This document shows, piece by piece, positions 1 through 8,619 of a stretch of 64,000 nt of DNA (positions are counted from its first letter, which is position 1; every line of letters begins with the position of its first letter). The stretch comes from Gemmataceae bacterium (GTDB lineage: Bacteria > Planctomycetota > Planctomycetia > Gemmatales > Gemmataceae), in NCBI GenBank assembly GCA_019636445.1, contig JAHBXO010000015.1:52662-116661 (forward strand), read 5' to 3'. The position numbers and the translations under genes are program-made. The notes under the pieces were generated by a model, which saw only the letters and a program-made list of their open reading frames with translations, made no database searches and was not told where the DNA came from.

Positions 1-1004
1 CGAAGCATGTGGCGTTCCTGAATCTCGACCACCTGTACTTCGAACTGGAGCGGTACAAAGCCGAACGCGGATGGTACAACCTCAACCTGACCCGGGGCGG
101 CATTGGCGAACTGCTCGCCGATCAAAGCTGGTATCGCCTACTGATCCCGGCCGAGGAAATGGCGTTTGATCGGTACGAGAAGGTGGCCATCTGGGGCGAG
201 ATCGCCCTGGCGCTCCTGAAGAAGTACACCGAGCGATACTACACCTTCCGCAAGCGAGACTGGGAGTTGCCACACCTTGAGTATCAGGATCTCAGCGAGA
301 ACGATCCGAACATGCTGGGGGCGGGCGAAACTCCGGGCGATCCGTACTACCGCATCTTAATTGATCGGTCGGAGGAGGAGATCGTCGCCAAGTTGGAGGA
401 ACTCAAGGCCGCCATCGAGAAGGGCGACCTGAAGCCTTGGGAATTCCGAGGCATCAAGTCGATCTGGTTCGGCAAGCATCTCTACCAGCCGTTGCTATAC
501 GTGCAGGACAAGGTTGTTGAAATTGCGCCGGTGCCGCTTAACAAGGGCGAGCGGCAATTCGTCGAAGACCTGAAAGCGCACCACGACGGGCATGCCGGTT
601 TCTTCAAAGGGAAAGAACTCTACCTGCTTCGCAATCTCAGCAAAGGGCGCGGCATCGGCTTCTTCGAAGCGGGCAACTTCCATCCCGACTTCATTCTGTG
701 GCTGCTCATCGGCGACACGCAGCACGTGATCTTCGTCGACCCGAAGGGCATCCGCAACATCGGGCCGACCGATCCAAAGATTCAGTTCCAGGAGACCATC
801 AAAGAGATCGAAACCCGGCTGGGCGATCCGCAGGTGGAGCTTCATTCATTTATCGTCTCGAACACGCCTTCCCACGTGATGCAGTTGCTGTGGGGGATCC
901 CCAAATCCGCAATGATCGGACGAAACATCCTCTTCCAAGAGGAGGACAAGGATTCCTACGTTGATTGTCTCTTCGCGACCGTACTTGCAACGACAGCAGG
1001 TTGA
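1..1004 (+). CDS. Type III restriction enzyme Res subunit (helicase-nuclease), C-terminal part
   Basis: The reading frame is already open at the window edge, so this is the C-terminal part of a longer gene; an internal GTG at position 9 is not the true start. The opening stretch ([20 protein letters not shown] onward) resembles the region after the SF2 helicase core in type III restriction Res proteins and related DEAD/DEAH proteins. A PD-(D/E)xK-type nuclease site is visible: PD within NFHPDFILW (about residue 225 from the GTG) followed by VDPKG about 20 residues later. Known family role: ATP-dependent translocation and cleavage of unmodified foreign DNA with a Mod methyltransferase, which would lie upstream outside the window. 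The helicase motifs are also outside, so the exact subfamily is uncertain. Confidence 0.75.
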   Translation, partial: KHVAFLNLDHLYFELERYKAERGWYNLNLTRGGIGELLADQSWYRLLIPAEEMAFDRYEKVAIWGEIALALLKKYTERYYTFRKRDWELPHLEYQDLSENDPNMLGAGETPGDPYYRILIDRSEEEIVAKLEELKAAIEKGDLKPWEFRGIKSIWFGKHLYQPLLYVQDKVVEIAPVPLNKGERQFVEDLKAHHDGHAGFFKGKELYLLRNLSKGRGIGFFEAGNFHPDFILWLLIGDTQHVIFVDPKGIRNIGPTDPKIQFQETIKEIETRLGDPQVELHSFIVSNTPSHVMQLLWGIPKSAMIGRNILFQEEDKDSYVDCLFATVLATTAG

Positions 1005-1209
1005 AATCGGTTATACCGCAGGTCATCGGTTGAATGCGGGCGCGGAGTCCACAAGGGCAAGGATTGCGAGGCGGATGGGTTCGGGTAGCGCGGGCCACGC
1101 GGCGGCGACTTCGGGCGGAATGGCGTTCCCGGACATGTTTTTGCACATGTCGCGGGGCGATGCCCCGATTTGGCTTGAAATCAAAGGCGTTTCGTCTTCG
1201 ATACGAGAG

Positions 1210-1251
1210 CTGTCAACCGGCGGGTCGTAGGTTCGAATCCTACCGGAGGAG
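1210..1251 (+). other. 3' fragment of tRNA-Asp (anticodon GTC); likely attachment-site remnant
   Basis: The sequence reads as the 3' half of a tRNA. It has an anticodon loop CTGTCAA (anticodon GTC at 1212-1214), stem strand CCGGC, a 5-nt variable region, a perfect T-arm GTAGG-TTCGAAT-CCTAC (1227-1243), acceptor strand CGGAGGA and discriminator G. The 5' half is absent: the bases before the loop (GAGAG) cannot pair with CCGGC, and no TCCTCCG acceptor strand lies upstream. CCA is not encoded. A duplicated tRNA 3' end is what integrase-mediated insertion leaves behind, so this probably marks one edge of an element lying to the left and carrying the restriction gene. Confidence 0.75.
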
Positions 1252-1299
1252 CTTTTTTGACCAGCTACGAACGATTCCCACCGTCGAGTTGACGGAGAG

Positions 1300-1326
1300 C
1301 GCCGAGAGTTCAGGCTCTCGGCGTTT
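1300..1326 (+). terminator. Rho-independent terminator after the tRNA fragment
   Basis: A perfect 9-bp stem CGCCGAGAG / CTCTCGGCG with a 6-nt loop is followed by TTT. It lies about 50 bases downstream of the tRNA 3' end, as expected for the original tRNA terminator, which supports the view that the tRNA's native 3' flank is on this side. Confidence 0.7.
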
Positions 1327-1713
1327 CGCGTTTACGGCCTTTCCCGCAAAGGGTTTCGACCCGCCCGCGCTCCTCGCCGAACCTCTCGGTTTCGCGAGAG
1401 ACGTTTCGGGGTCCGAGCGGAACCATCGCTGTTCCCGTCGGTGCCCGAAACTCTCCCGCCAAAACTCTCAGAGTCTCGGCTTACCACCTCCCGAAAAGTT
1501 ACCAACCCGGTTCCTCTTGTTCCCTGAATCGGTGGAGCTTACCGGTCAGGGATGCCCGGTCGAGCGGACCAACGCGTGCAACTCCTGACGACATTCCATC
1601 AGCGGTCGCATCGAGCTATCTTTAAGTGCTGTCTTGAACGCAGTTGAACTACGGTGGCACGAGTCTCTTCGGTACCGGGTGATGGTGGGATACCTCCGAG
1701 GAATTGCGACCAA

Positions 1714-4700
1714 ATGAACACCTTGGTTTCAAGCACACACATTGTGCGGTGGGCTTCGGAACGCCGTGCGGAAGGTATGTTGCCGCTTCTCGTCGGACTA
1801 CTGATCCGCGCAACGGCGGTGGGAATCTCCCGTTTCGGATTCCCGTCGGGTGATAGCGTCACGCGACCCGGTCTCGACGGTGTTCTGCAAGTCGCGACGG
1901 GGAACGAATACGTTCCCACTGGGGACTCCGTGTGGGAGATGGGCCGGAACGACGATCCGAGGGCGAAGGCCGAGGATGACTATTCCAAGAGGACGGCGTC
2001 ACCGGGTGGTTTGAACCTCCGACAAACGGCCTTCGTCTTCGTCACACCGCGACGGTGGAACGCGAAGGAAGACTGGGCGCGGGACAAGCGGGCCCAGAAT
2101 GTGTGGGCCAACGTGCTCGCCTGGGACGCTGACGATCTCGAAGAATGGCTGCGCCAGGCACCCGCCGTGGCGGCGTGGTTCTGCCGGGAGATCCACAACC
2201 TGCCGGACGGTCTCGACGACATCCAGTGGGTATGGGACGGGTGGGCATCACGGACGACGCCACGATTGTCACCCGAACTCTTGCTGGCGGGCCGGACGAC
2301 GGCTGCGGAGCGTATCCGCAACTGGCTCGCTGGACCCGCAGGGACGCTTTCCCTTCGGGCCGAAACGGCGGACGAGGCGCTCGGCGTCTTCGCCGCTGTC
2401 GTGGAATCGCTGCCCGAACCCGAGCGGGGGCGGGTGCGCTCCCGGACCGTGAGCGTTACCACGCCCGAGGCCTGGCGGTCTGTCTCGGGCCTCCGCACGC
2501 CGCTGTATCTTCTCACCCGCACTCCCAACGGGTCGGCTCAAGCCGTGGGGCGTGGACACCACGTGTTGGTGGCGTACGGCCAGGACGCTGGCGGGAGTTC
2601 CTTCGACATCGCACTGGAGCGCCCGCGGGCGGCCGACCTCGAGGCCGCCTTGCGAGGGATGGGCCTCGATGACGATCGGGCGCGTGACATTGCGCGCGAA
2701 TCAAAAGGGCAGATGGGTGCGATCATCGGACTACTCGGCAGTGCCGCGACCACCGCCCCGCCGGCGTGGTCAACGCCGGAACACGGGCCGAAGCTGGTAC
2801 CGTTGTTGTTGGCTGGCTCATGGGGAAGCAATGCGGCCGACATGGAGGCGGTCGCCGGACTGGCTCGAACGTCGCAGGACGATCTCGACCGCCTTCTCAG
2901 CCGATGGCAGCACGAACCCGATCCCCCGCTTCGTGCGGTCGGGGGCGCGTGGGAGTGGCTTTCTCGCCGGCGCGGGTGGCCACTCTTGAATCGCCAGTTG
3001 ACGCGTGAGGATCTCCGGCGGTTCCGCGAGGCGTGCCTGCACGTGCTGGGCGAATCTGATCCGCGGTTCGAACTCTCGCCCGAACAGCGCTGGATGTCGT
3101 CTGTCTTGGATCGCTCCCCCCGTTACTCCGGACTCCTGCGCCAGGGACTGGCAGGTGGGCTCGCGATGATCGCGACGCTCGGCCGGGACTTGCCGGCGGA
3201 ACCTGACTGCCAGGGGTACGTGGACGCCGTCGTTCGCGGACTCTTCGGCGAGGCGGTCGATCCGCGGAGATGGTATTCCTTGGCCGCGGAGTTACCAGCT
3301 CTTGCGGAAGCCTCACCGGACACGTTCCTTCAGATGTTCGAGAGGGACGTGGTGGCACACGGCGACGTGCTCCCGGCACTGAGTCAGCAAGAGAACCCGA
3401 TGAGCAGTGACGGCCGGCGTCACCACCTGCTTTGGGCTCTGGAGAGGCTGGCCTGGAGCCCGGACTACTTGACGCGAGCCGCCGGGCTTCTGGCCGAGCT
3501 AACACAGCGTATGGTTGGCGAGGAGAGCGGGAATCACCCCTTCGACAGCCTTCGCCGCATATTCCTCCCCTGGCGTCCGTACACCGCGGCGACGATCGCG
3601 CAGCGCCTCGGTGCTCTCGACGCCTTCGCCCGCACCCACGAGTCGGTGGCGTTCAAGCTGTGCCTCGCGCTCCTGCCGAATCGGTTCGACTCCTCGCATC
3701 CAACCAGCCGTCCTGAGTGGCGCCCCTGGGCGCGGGAGAACGATGCGGGGCACGAGGAGATCGTGTCCGCCGGCCACGCGCACCTCGACCGACTGATCCG
3801 CTGGGCGGGGAACGACCCCGAGCGCTGGGCGAGTATCGTCCGGGCGATGCCGACCTTCTGCCCGCAGCGGGACGCAGAGATTATGACGAGGCTCGAATCG
3901 CTCACCTTTTCGGGTGCCGCGCCTGCCGCGGTCGAGCACCTCCGCTCGGCCCTTCGGAGCATCATTCACTCTTGGCGAACGGTATGGAGCAGCCGAATCC
4001 AGCCCCGGCTGGACGACGTCCGACTCGAACGCATCTACCTGGCACTTGAACCGGCCGACCTTGTGCGGCGGTTCGCGTGGCTTTTCGGGAAGCAGGTGGA
4101 CGTTCTCTCGGTGCGCGGAAATGACTGGCGCGCCGAGGAAGCCGCGCGGGCGAACGAGAGGGGCAGAGCGATTGGAGCGTTGGTGACCGCAAGCGGTCCG
4201 GAGAGCCTTGTTCCCTTCGCGGAAGGAGTCGAAGAGCCGGGGGCCGTCGGCTACCACGCGGCCCGTGGGTTGGACGAGGCGCAGCTTGTGCCGCTTCTCG
4301 AACGGTGCCTTGATTCCAATACGCCCTCGCACCGGTTTTTCGTCCGTGGCTTGATCGGGGGCATGTTCCAGAATGCCGGACTGGCGTGGGTGCAGCGGCT
4401 TTTTGCCGGCCCAGCGGGCGCCTGGTCACTTCCGCGTAGAATTCGGTTCGCCTGTGCCCTTCCGTTTGAGGGACCGACATGGGACTGGGTCGAGAGCGTG
4501 GGCAACAACCTGGCAGACGGCTACTGGCGAGAGGCTCCGTCGGGGTGGGTTTTCGACCCGGAACGGGATCTCGCTCGAGCGATTCGCTCGCTTTTCCGTC
4601 ATCGTAGGCCATTCGCCGCAATGGCCTTGGCCGGCATGGTGGTGTCGAACGAACGACAGCGGGCACTCGTCCCGTCCGAACTCTACCTCGAGGTCGCCCG

Positions 4701-5490
4701 TGCGGTTACCGCGATGGCCTGCGGTACCAGTGAAGCTCTCGATCGTCCGGAACAAGACTGGGACGGCCACACGTTCGGCGAGTTGCTCGACGAGATCGAA
4801 CGAGCCGGTGTGGCGGCAGATCAGGAATTGGCCCAGATGGAGTGGATCTGGCTCCCGGCGCTCGAGAACACGGTGCGCGGCCTGCGGACTCTGCAACGAG
4901 GTCTCAGTACGAACCCCGCCTTGTTTGCGGAACTCATTCGTTTCTCGCACCACGCCGAGAGTGAATCTGCGGAACCTCCCCCGACGCCGAGTGAGGGGGA
5001 TCGGCGACGGGCGAGACAGGCCGTTCACCTCTTGGAGGAGTGGAGAACCGTCCCGGGCCTGCGCCCGGATAACACCCTTGATGAAGCCGCTCTCGTCGCG
5101 TGGGTGTCAGAGGCGCGGGCGGCGTGCGAGGCGAGTGGGCACCGGAACGTGGGTGACCTCGGTATCGGCCGCATCTTGGCGTACGCCCCGCCCGGGTCCG
5201 ACGGCCACTGGCCGCATGAAGCGGTTCGCCGCCTCCTCGAAAGCCTCCGGAGCGAGAGAGTCGAGCGCGGGCTCTATATGGGCATCCTCAGCCGCCGCGG
5301 CTCGACCGTTCGTCCGTCCAACGCTGGCGGCGAGATCGAGCGGTCACGGGAGGAGGAATACTTGCGGCTCGCCACGGCGCTAGCGATCGATGCTCCGCGG
5401 AGCGCCGCTCTGATGCGGCAACTGGCCAATCACTACCGCTCCGACGCCCGATGGCAGGACGACAGACGCGATCTGAACGAGTACCGTTGA
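1714..5490 (+). CDS. Large defence-island protein with N-terminal nuclease-like region
   Basis: 1258 residues from ATG 1714, chosen over GTG 1654 because GAGGA lies about 10 bases upstream. The N-terminal ~160 residues (TRPGLDGVLQVATGNEYVP, VWEMGRNDDPRAKAEDDY, TAFVFVTPRRWNAKEDW, WDADDLEEWL) resemble a module I associate with large STAND/Avs-like and other defence proteins and probably has a restriction-endonuclease-like fold. A degenerate NTPase-like region follows (~200-350), but I find no Walker A motif. The rest is long and helical, probably repeat-type. It sits alone between the tRNA scar and the prophage. A sensor-effector role against phage is an inference; the family was not identified with certainty. 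Confidence 0.6.
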   Translation: MNTLVSSTHIVRWASERRAEGMLPLLVGLLIRATAVGISRFGFPSGDSVTRPGLDGVLQVATGNEYVPTGDSVWEMGRNDDPRAKAEDDYSKRTASPGGLNLRQTAFVFVTPRRWNAKEDWARDKRAQNVWANVLAWDADDLEEWLRQAPAVAAWFCREIHNLPDGLDDIQWVWDGWASRTTPRLSPELLLAGRTTAAERIRNWLAGPAGTLSLRAETADEALGVFAAVVESLPEPERGRVRSRTVSVTTPEAWRSVSGLRTPLYLLTRTPNGSAQAVGRGHHVLVAYGQDAGGSSFDIALERPRAADLEAALRGMGLDDDRARDIARESKGQMGAIIGLLGSAATTAPPAWSTPEHGPKLVPLLLAGSWGSNAADMEAVAGLARTSQDDLDRLLSRWQHEPDPPLRAVGGAWEWLSRRRGWPLLNRQLTREDLRRFREACLHVLGESDPRFELSPEQRWMSSVLDRSPRYSGLLRQGLAGGLAMIATLGRDLPAEPDCQGYVDAVVRGLFGEAVDPRRWYSLAAELPALAEASPDTFLQMFERDVVAHGDVLPALSQQENPMSSDGRRHHLLWALERLAWSPDYLTRAAGLLAELTQRMVGEESGNHPFDSLRRIFLPWRPYTAATIAQRLGALDAFARTHESVAFKLCLALLPNRFDSSHPTSRPEWRPWARENDAGHEEIVSAGHAHLDRLIRWAGNDPERWASIVRAMPTFCPQRDAEIMTRLESLTFSGAAPAAVEHLRSALRSIIHSWRTVWSSRIQPRLDDVRLERIYLALEPADLVRRFAWLFGKQVDVLSVRGNDWRAEEAARANERGRAIGALVTASGPESLVPFAEGVEEPGAVGYHAARGLDEAQLVPLLERCLDSNTPSHRFFVRGLIGGMFQNAGLAWVQRLFAGPAGAWSLPRRIRFACALPFEGPTWDWVESVGNNLADGYWREAPSGWVFDPERDLARAIRSLFRHRRPFAAMALAGMVVSNERQRALVPSELYLEVARAVTAMACGTSEALDRPEQDWDGHTFGELLDEIERAGVAADQELAQMEWIWLPALENTVRGLRTLQRGLSTNPALFAELIRFSHHAESESAEPPPTPSEGDRRRARQAVHLLEEWRTVPGLRPDNTLDEAALVAWVSEARAACEASGHRNVGDLGIGRILAYAPPGSDGHWPHEAVRRLLESLRSERVERGLYMGILSRRGSTVRPSNAGGEIERSREEEYLRLATALAIDAPRSAALMRQLANHYRSDARWQDDRRDLNEYR

Positions 5491-5585
5491 CAGGCAGAAT
5501 ACGGCACTACTTGTCCACGGGGTGCATGTGCGCAACTCAGGAGGCGAGTCCGGTTACCGATCCGTTTCCTCTCGGGCACATTTTT

Positions 5586-5630
5586 GCGTCAACTGTCCAC
5601 GGAATTGAAAAGGTCTATGAGTAGGGGACT
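5586..5630 (+). promoter_or_regulatory. Repeated prophage control element, copy 1
   Basis: First of three ~45-bp copies with the plan GCGTCAA-N-TGTCC, then (A)TTGAAAAGGTCT, then a TAG-rich tail. Here the dyad CAAST...ASTTG is degraded (CAACT / AATTG) while the TTGAAAAGGTCT core is intact. It ends 82 bases before the first gene of the integration block. The other copies are at 10455 and 23183. Confidence 0.6.
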
Positions 5631-5712
5631 TCGTTTCCCCTGCCGGACAGCCGCCGGGCGCGCCGCGTAGGTCGCTGTGGGCATCTCCCTCTCACCGAGG
5701 AGTTGACCACGC

Positions 5713-5937
5713 GTGCGCACCGACCTCGACCCATCCCAGATGACCCCCGACGAGCGCCGCCGCGAAGCCGTGGCGATTCTCGCCTCCGGCCTGCGGCGGC
5801 TCCGCGACCGCGTCGCGCTCGCGGCCCATCCCGCGCCCGAAATCCCTTCGTGCCCTGCTCCGGCAAACCTTCCCGAAGCAGCGGAAAAGTCCCTTGAAGC
5901 TGTTCCCGACAACCCGCTCAGTGTCCACGTCGGTTGA
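5713..5937 (+). CDS. Small conserved protein preceding DUF2924
   Basis: 74 residues from GTG 5713 (a GAGG lies about 10 bases upstream). The N-terminal part (LDPSQMTPDERRREAVAIL, then ASGLRRLRDR) is a charged helical pair of a type commonly found in front of DUF2924 and serine recombinase genes; the C-terminal half is Ala/Pro-rich and probably disordered. It is the first gene of a tightly packed set that continues with DUF2924, the recombinase and an HTH protein. Function unknown; a small accessory factor of the recombination module is plausible from position only. Confidence 0.65.
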   Translation: MRTDLDPSQMTPDERRREAVAILASGLRRLRDRVALAAHPAPEIPSCPAPANLPEAAEKSLEAVPDNPLSVHVG

Positions 5938-5969
5938 CGGTTTCGAGACTCCAACGAGAGGGACTGCAC

Positions 5970-6467
5970 ATGGGCCTGAACGTCGGGCAGGAGGTCGCCG
6001 CGCTATCGCGGATGACCGTGAAGCAACTCAAACAGAGGTACGCCGAGGTCTTTGGCGAGGACACCAACGGCAACAACAAGGCGTGGCTGGTCAAGCGGAT
6101 CGCCTGGCGGCTCCAGGCTCGGGCCGAGGGCGGGCTGTCCGAACGCGCCCGCCAGCGCGCGGTCGAACTGGCCGACGACGCCGACCTACGCCTGAACCCG
6201 CCGCCGATGAAGGCGGTAGCGCCGGTCGAGGACGAGGCGCCGGTGCGGGTGCTGAAGTTCCAGGCCGACGACCGGCTGCCGCCGCCGGGGACGGTCATCA
6301 CCCGCAAGTACAAGGGCGAGGTGCTGCAGGTCCGGGTGCGGTCGGACGGGTTCGAGTACGAGGGGAAGGTGTACGCCTCGCTCAGCGCCGTCGCCAAGGC
6401 GATCACCGGCAGCCACTGCAATGGCTTCCTGTTCTTCCGCATCGGCGGCAAAGGGGGTGACGCGTGA
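5970..6467 (+). CDS. DUF2924 family protein
   Basis: 165 residues from ATG 5970 (GAGAGGG about 7 bases upstream; an upstream GTG at 5934 has no better ribosome site). The N-terminal MTVKQLKQRYAEVFGED followed by NGNNKAWLVKRIAWRLQ, and the C-terminal TVITRKYKGEVLQVRVRS...YEGKVYASLSAVAKAITG, are typical of DUF2924. The C-terminal half resembles a small DNA-binding module (RAMA-like 'SLSAVAKAITG...NGFLFF'). The family is almost always found beside a recombinase. Its stop codon overlaps the recombinase start (GTGA), implying translational coupling. It probably assists site-specific recombination, but this is inferred from context. Confidence 0.8.
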   Translation: MGLNVGQEVAALSRMTVKQLKQRYAEVFGEDTNGNNKAWLVKRIAWRLQARAEGGLSERARQRAVELADDADLRLNPPPMKAVAPVEDEAPVRVLKFQADDRLPPPGTVITRKYKGEVLQVRVRSDGFEYEGKVYASLSAVAKAITGSHCNGFLFFRIGGKGGDA

Positions 6468-8059
6468 AGCGCAACGGCAAACCGAACGCGCCCGCGACGC
6501 TCGCGCTCGTCCGGTGCGCGGTCTACACGCGAAAGTCCACCGAGGAGGGGTTGGAGCAGGACTACAACTCGCTCGACGCGCAGCGCGACGCGGGGGAGAA
6601 CTACGTCAAGAGCCTCGCCGGCGAGGGGTGGACGGTACTCGCCGACCGCTACGATGACGGCGGGTTCACCGGCGGCAACATGGACCGGCCCGCGCTCAAA
6701 CGGCTCATGGCGGACATTGAGGCCGGGAAGATCGACTGCGTGGTGGTCTACAAGGTGGACCGCCTCTCCCGCAGCCTCCTCGACTTCGCCCAGATGATGC
6801 AGACGTTCGACAAGTACAAGGTCTCGTTCGTTTCCGTCACGCAGCAGTTCAACACCGCGACCTCGATGGGCCGGCTGGTGCTGAACGTGCTGCTCTCCTT
6901 CGCGCAGTTCGAGCGGGAGATCATCTCCGAGCGCACCCGCGACAAGATCGCGGCCACGCGGCGCAAGGGGAAGTGGGCCGGCGGTTGGCCGATCCTCGGC
7001 TACGACGTGGACCCGCAGGGGTACAAGCTCAACGTCAACGCCGCCGAGGCGGAGCGGGTGCGGGCGATCTTCAACCTCTACCTCGAACACGAGTCCCTCC
7101 AACCCGTGGTCGAAGAGTTGGGGAATCGTGGGTGGACGAACAAACGGTGGCAGACGCGGAAGGCGGGCGTTCGCGGCGGCAACCGCTTCACCCGGACGAG
7201 CCTCTACAAACTGCTGACCAACGTCGCCTACGTCGGCAAGGTGCGCTACAAGGACGAGGTTCACGACGGCGAACACGCGGCCGTCGTCGACCCGGTCGTC
7301 TGGCAGCGGGTCCAGGCGATGCTGGAGCGGAACGGCCGCTCCGGCGGCGCCCCGACGCGAAACAAGTTCGGCGCGCTACTCAAGGGGATCATCCGGTGCG
7401 TGCCCTGCGCGTGCGCGATGACGCCGACGCACTCGACCCGCGACGGCGGCACCAAGCGCTACCGCTACTACGTCTGCTCCTCGGCACAGAAACTCGGCTG
7501 GCACACCTGCGAGTCGAAGTCGATCCCCGCCGCCCAGATCGAAGAACTTGTCGTCAACCAGATCAAGGCCATCGGACACGACCCACTCGTCCTGCGGGAG
7601 ATCCTCGCCGAGGCCCGCCGCCAGGACGAGGCCCGCGTCGCCGAACTGGAAACCGAGCAGCACGGGCTGGAGACGGACCTCCGGAAGTGGCACAACGAGA
7701 TGCGGTCGCTGTCGGGCCAGATCAAGCCGAACGACGACAACGGCTCGCTCATCGCCCGCCTCGCGGAGTTGCAGGAACGCATCGGCACGGTCGAGGGTCG
7801 GGTGCGGAAAATCCACGAGCACATCCACGCCGTTCACCACCAACTGCTCAACGATGACGAAGCCGCGCTCGCGGTGTCGGTCTTCGACCCGGTCTGGGGG
7901 TCGCTGTCGCCGCACGAGCAGGCGCGGGTGGTGCATCTGCTGGTCGAACAGGTGGACTACGACGGGTCGAAGGGGAAGGTGGCCATCGCCTTCCGGCCCG
8001 CCGGGATCAAGACGCTGGCCCGCGAACTGGCCGACAAGCGCGAGGAGAGACGAGCATGA
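6464..8059 (+). CDS. Large serine recombinase (prophage integrase)
   Basis: 531 residues from GTG 6464, with AAAGGGGG upstream. The N-terminal resolvase domain carries the nucleophile Ser25 in VYTRKSTEEG, and YKVDRLSRS and FAQFEREIISERTRDKI are standard catalytic-domain motifs. A recombinase domain follows (GYDVDPQGYKLNVN...AERVRAIFNLY), then a zinc ribbon with paired cysteines (CVPCAC ... YYVCSSAQ ... WHTC) and a C-terminal coiled coil (~380-470). The length and order match phage-type large serine integrases that recombine attP with attB without a tRNA requirement. All catalytic features look intact. It overlaps the genes on both sides by four bases, so the set is co-translated. Confidence 0.9.
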   Translation: MKRNGKPNAPATLALVRCAVYTRKSTEEGLEQDYNSLDAQRDAGENYVKSLAGEGWTVLADRYDDGGFTGGNMDRPALKRLMADIEAGKIDCVVVYKVDRLSRSLLDFAQMMQTFDKYKVSFVSVTQQFNTATSMGRLVLNVLLSFAQFEREIISERTRDKIAATRRKGKWAGGWPILGYDVDPQGYKLNVNAAEAERVRAIFNLYLEHESLQPVVEELGNRGWTNKRWQTRKAGVRGGNRFTRTSLYKLLTNVAYVGKVRYKDEVHDGEHAAVVDPVVWQRVQAMLERNGRSGGAPTRNKFGALLKGIIRCVPCACAMTPTHSTRDGGTKRYRYYVCSSAQKLGWHTCESKSIPAAQIEELVVNQIKAIGHDPLVLREILAEARRQDEARVAELETEQHGLETDLRKWHNEMRSLSGQIKPNDDNGSLIARLAELQERIGTVEGRVRKIHEHIHAVHHQLLNDDEAALAVSVFDPVWGSLSPHEQARVVHLLVEQVDYDGSKGKVAIAFRPAGIKTLARELADKREERRA

Positions 8060-8475
8060 CCGCCACTACGCCACTCAAGATCGAGTGCGAGGTTCACTTC
8101 GACCGCCGCGGGCGCGGCAGCCGCAAGGTGCTGGAGACCGGCCCCAGGCCGTTCCGCCCCGCCGAACCGGGGCGCGTGCCGCGCGTCTCGCGGTTGATGG
8201 CGCTGGCGATCCGGTGCGACGGGTTGATCCGCGACGGGGTGATCGAGAACTACACCGAGATCGCCCGACTCGGGCACGTCACCCGCGCCCGCGTCAGCCA
8301 GATCATGAACCTGCTCAACCTGGCCCCGGACATCCAGGAGGAGATCCTGCATCTGCCGCGCACCGAGACCGGCCGCGCGCCGATCATCCTCGCGGACCTC
8401 CAGCCGATCGCCTCGACCCCCGACTGGCGCAAACAGCGGACGCTCTGGCGTGAGCTCAAGGAGGGCCGGTTGTAA
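8056..8475 (+). CDS. HTH protein of the recombinase module
   Basis: 139 residues; its ATG overlaps the recombinase stop (ATGA). The central part IENYTEIARLGHVTRARVSQIMNLLNLAPDIQEEIL is a KorB/ParB-like helix-turn-helix, and the N-terminus is a short beta-rich basic segment. This kind of protein regularly accompanies DUF2924 and the recombinase. It may act as a recombination directionality factor, a co-factor or a transcription regulator; the sequence alone does not decide. Confidence 0.75.
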   Translation: MTATTPLKIECEVHFDRRGRGSRKVLETGPRPFRPAEPGRVPRVSRLMALAIRCDGLIRDGVIENYTEIARLGHVTRARVSQIMNLLNLAPDIQEEILHLPRTETGRAPIILADLQPIASTPDWRKQRTLWRELKEGRL

Positions 8476-8515
8476 GGGCGACCCGCCCAAAATTCGCGAT
8501 TCGGACGTCCGGCAC

Positions 8516-8555
8516 AATTGACAGGGGTCAATTTATATGCCTAATATGTATTAGG
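8516..8555 (+). promoter_or_regulatory. Promoter with two operator-like palindromes for the LexA-type repressor
   Basis: An AT-rich patch in otherwise GC-rich DNA holds two perfect dyads. One is AATTGAC-AGGG-GTCAATT (8516-8533) and the other is CCTAATA-TG-TATTAGG (8540-8555). A -35-like TTGACA (8518-8523) and, after 18 bases, a -10-like TAATAT (8542-8547) lie inside them, so a repressor bound here would block its own promoter. The repressor gene starts about 65 bases downstream. Confidence 0.65.
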
Positions 8556-8619
8556 TCTAATTCCGGGCGCGTGCCCGGCTCCGGCTCGTTGTCTCCCAGG
8601 AGGCCCGAGGGCGACCCGC

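Larger units (their letters stand above)
1005..1713. other. Gene-free stretch with tRNA fragment and hairpins
   Basis: I see no convincing gene in these ~700 bases. The stretch contains two small hairpins just after the Res gene: GACATGT/ACATGTC at 1132-1151 and CGGGGC-GAT-GCCCCG at 1153-1167. After these come the tRNA-Asp 3' fragment (1210-1251), a terminator hairpin (1300-1326), and about 390 bases of unremarkable sequence before the next gene. One forward ORF here (1034-1588) reads straight through the tRNA fragment and has Arg/Ser-rich shadow composition, so it was not called. Confidence 0.6.

Noticed and set aside
1034..1588. 184-codon forward frame
   Set aside because: It runs through the tRNA fragment and terminator and has shadow-like Arg/Ser composition; no ribosome site.
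6464..8059. tRNA scar at 1210 as this recombinase's attachment site
   Set aside because: The scar is 4 kb outside the prophage and beyond an unrelated gene; tRNA 3' ends are targets of tyrosine integrases, whereas this enzyme is a large serine recombinase.
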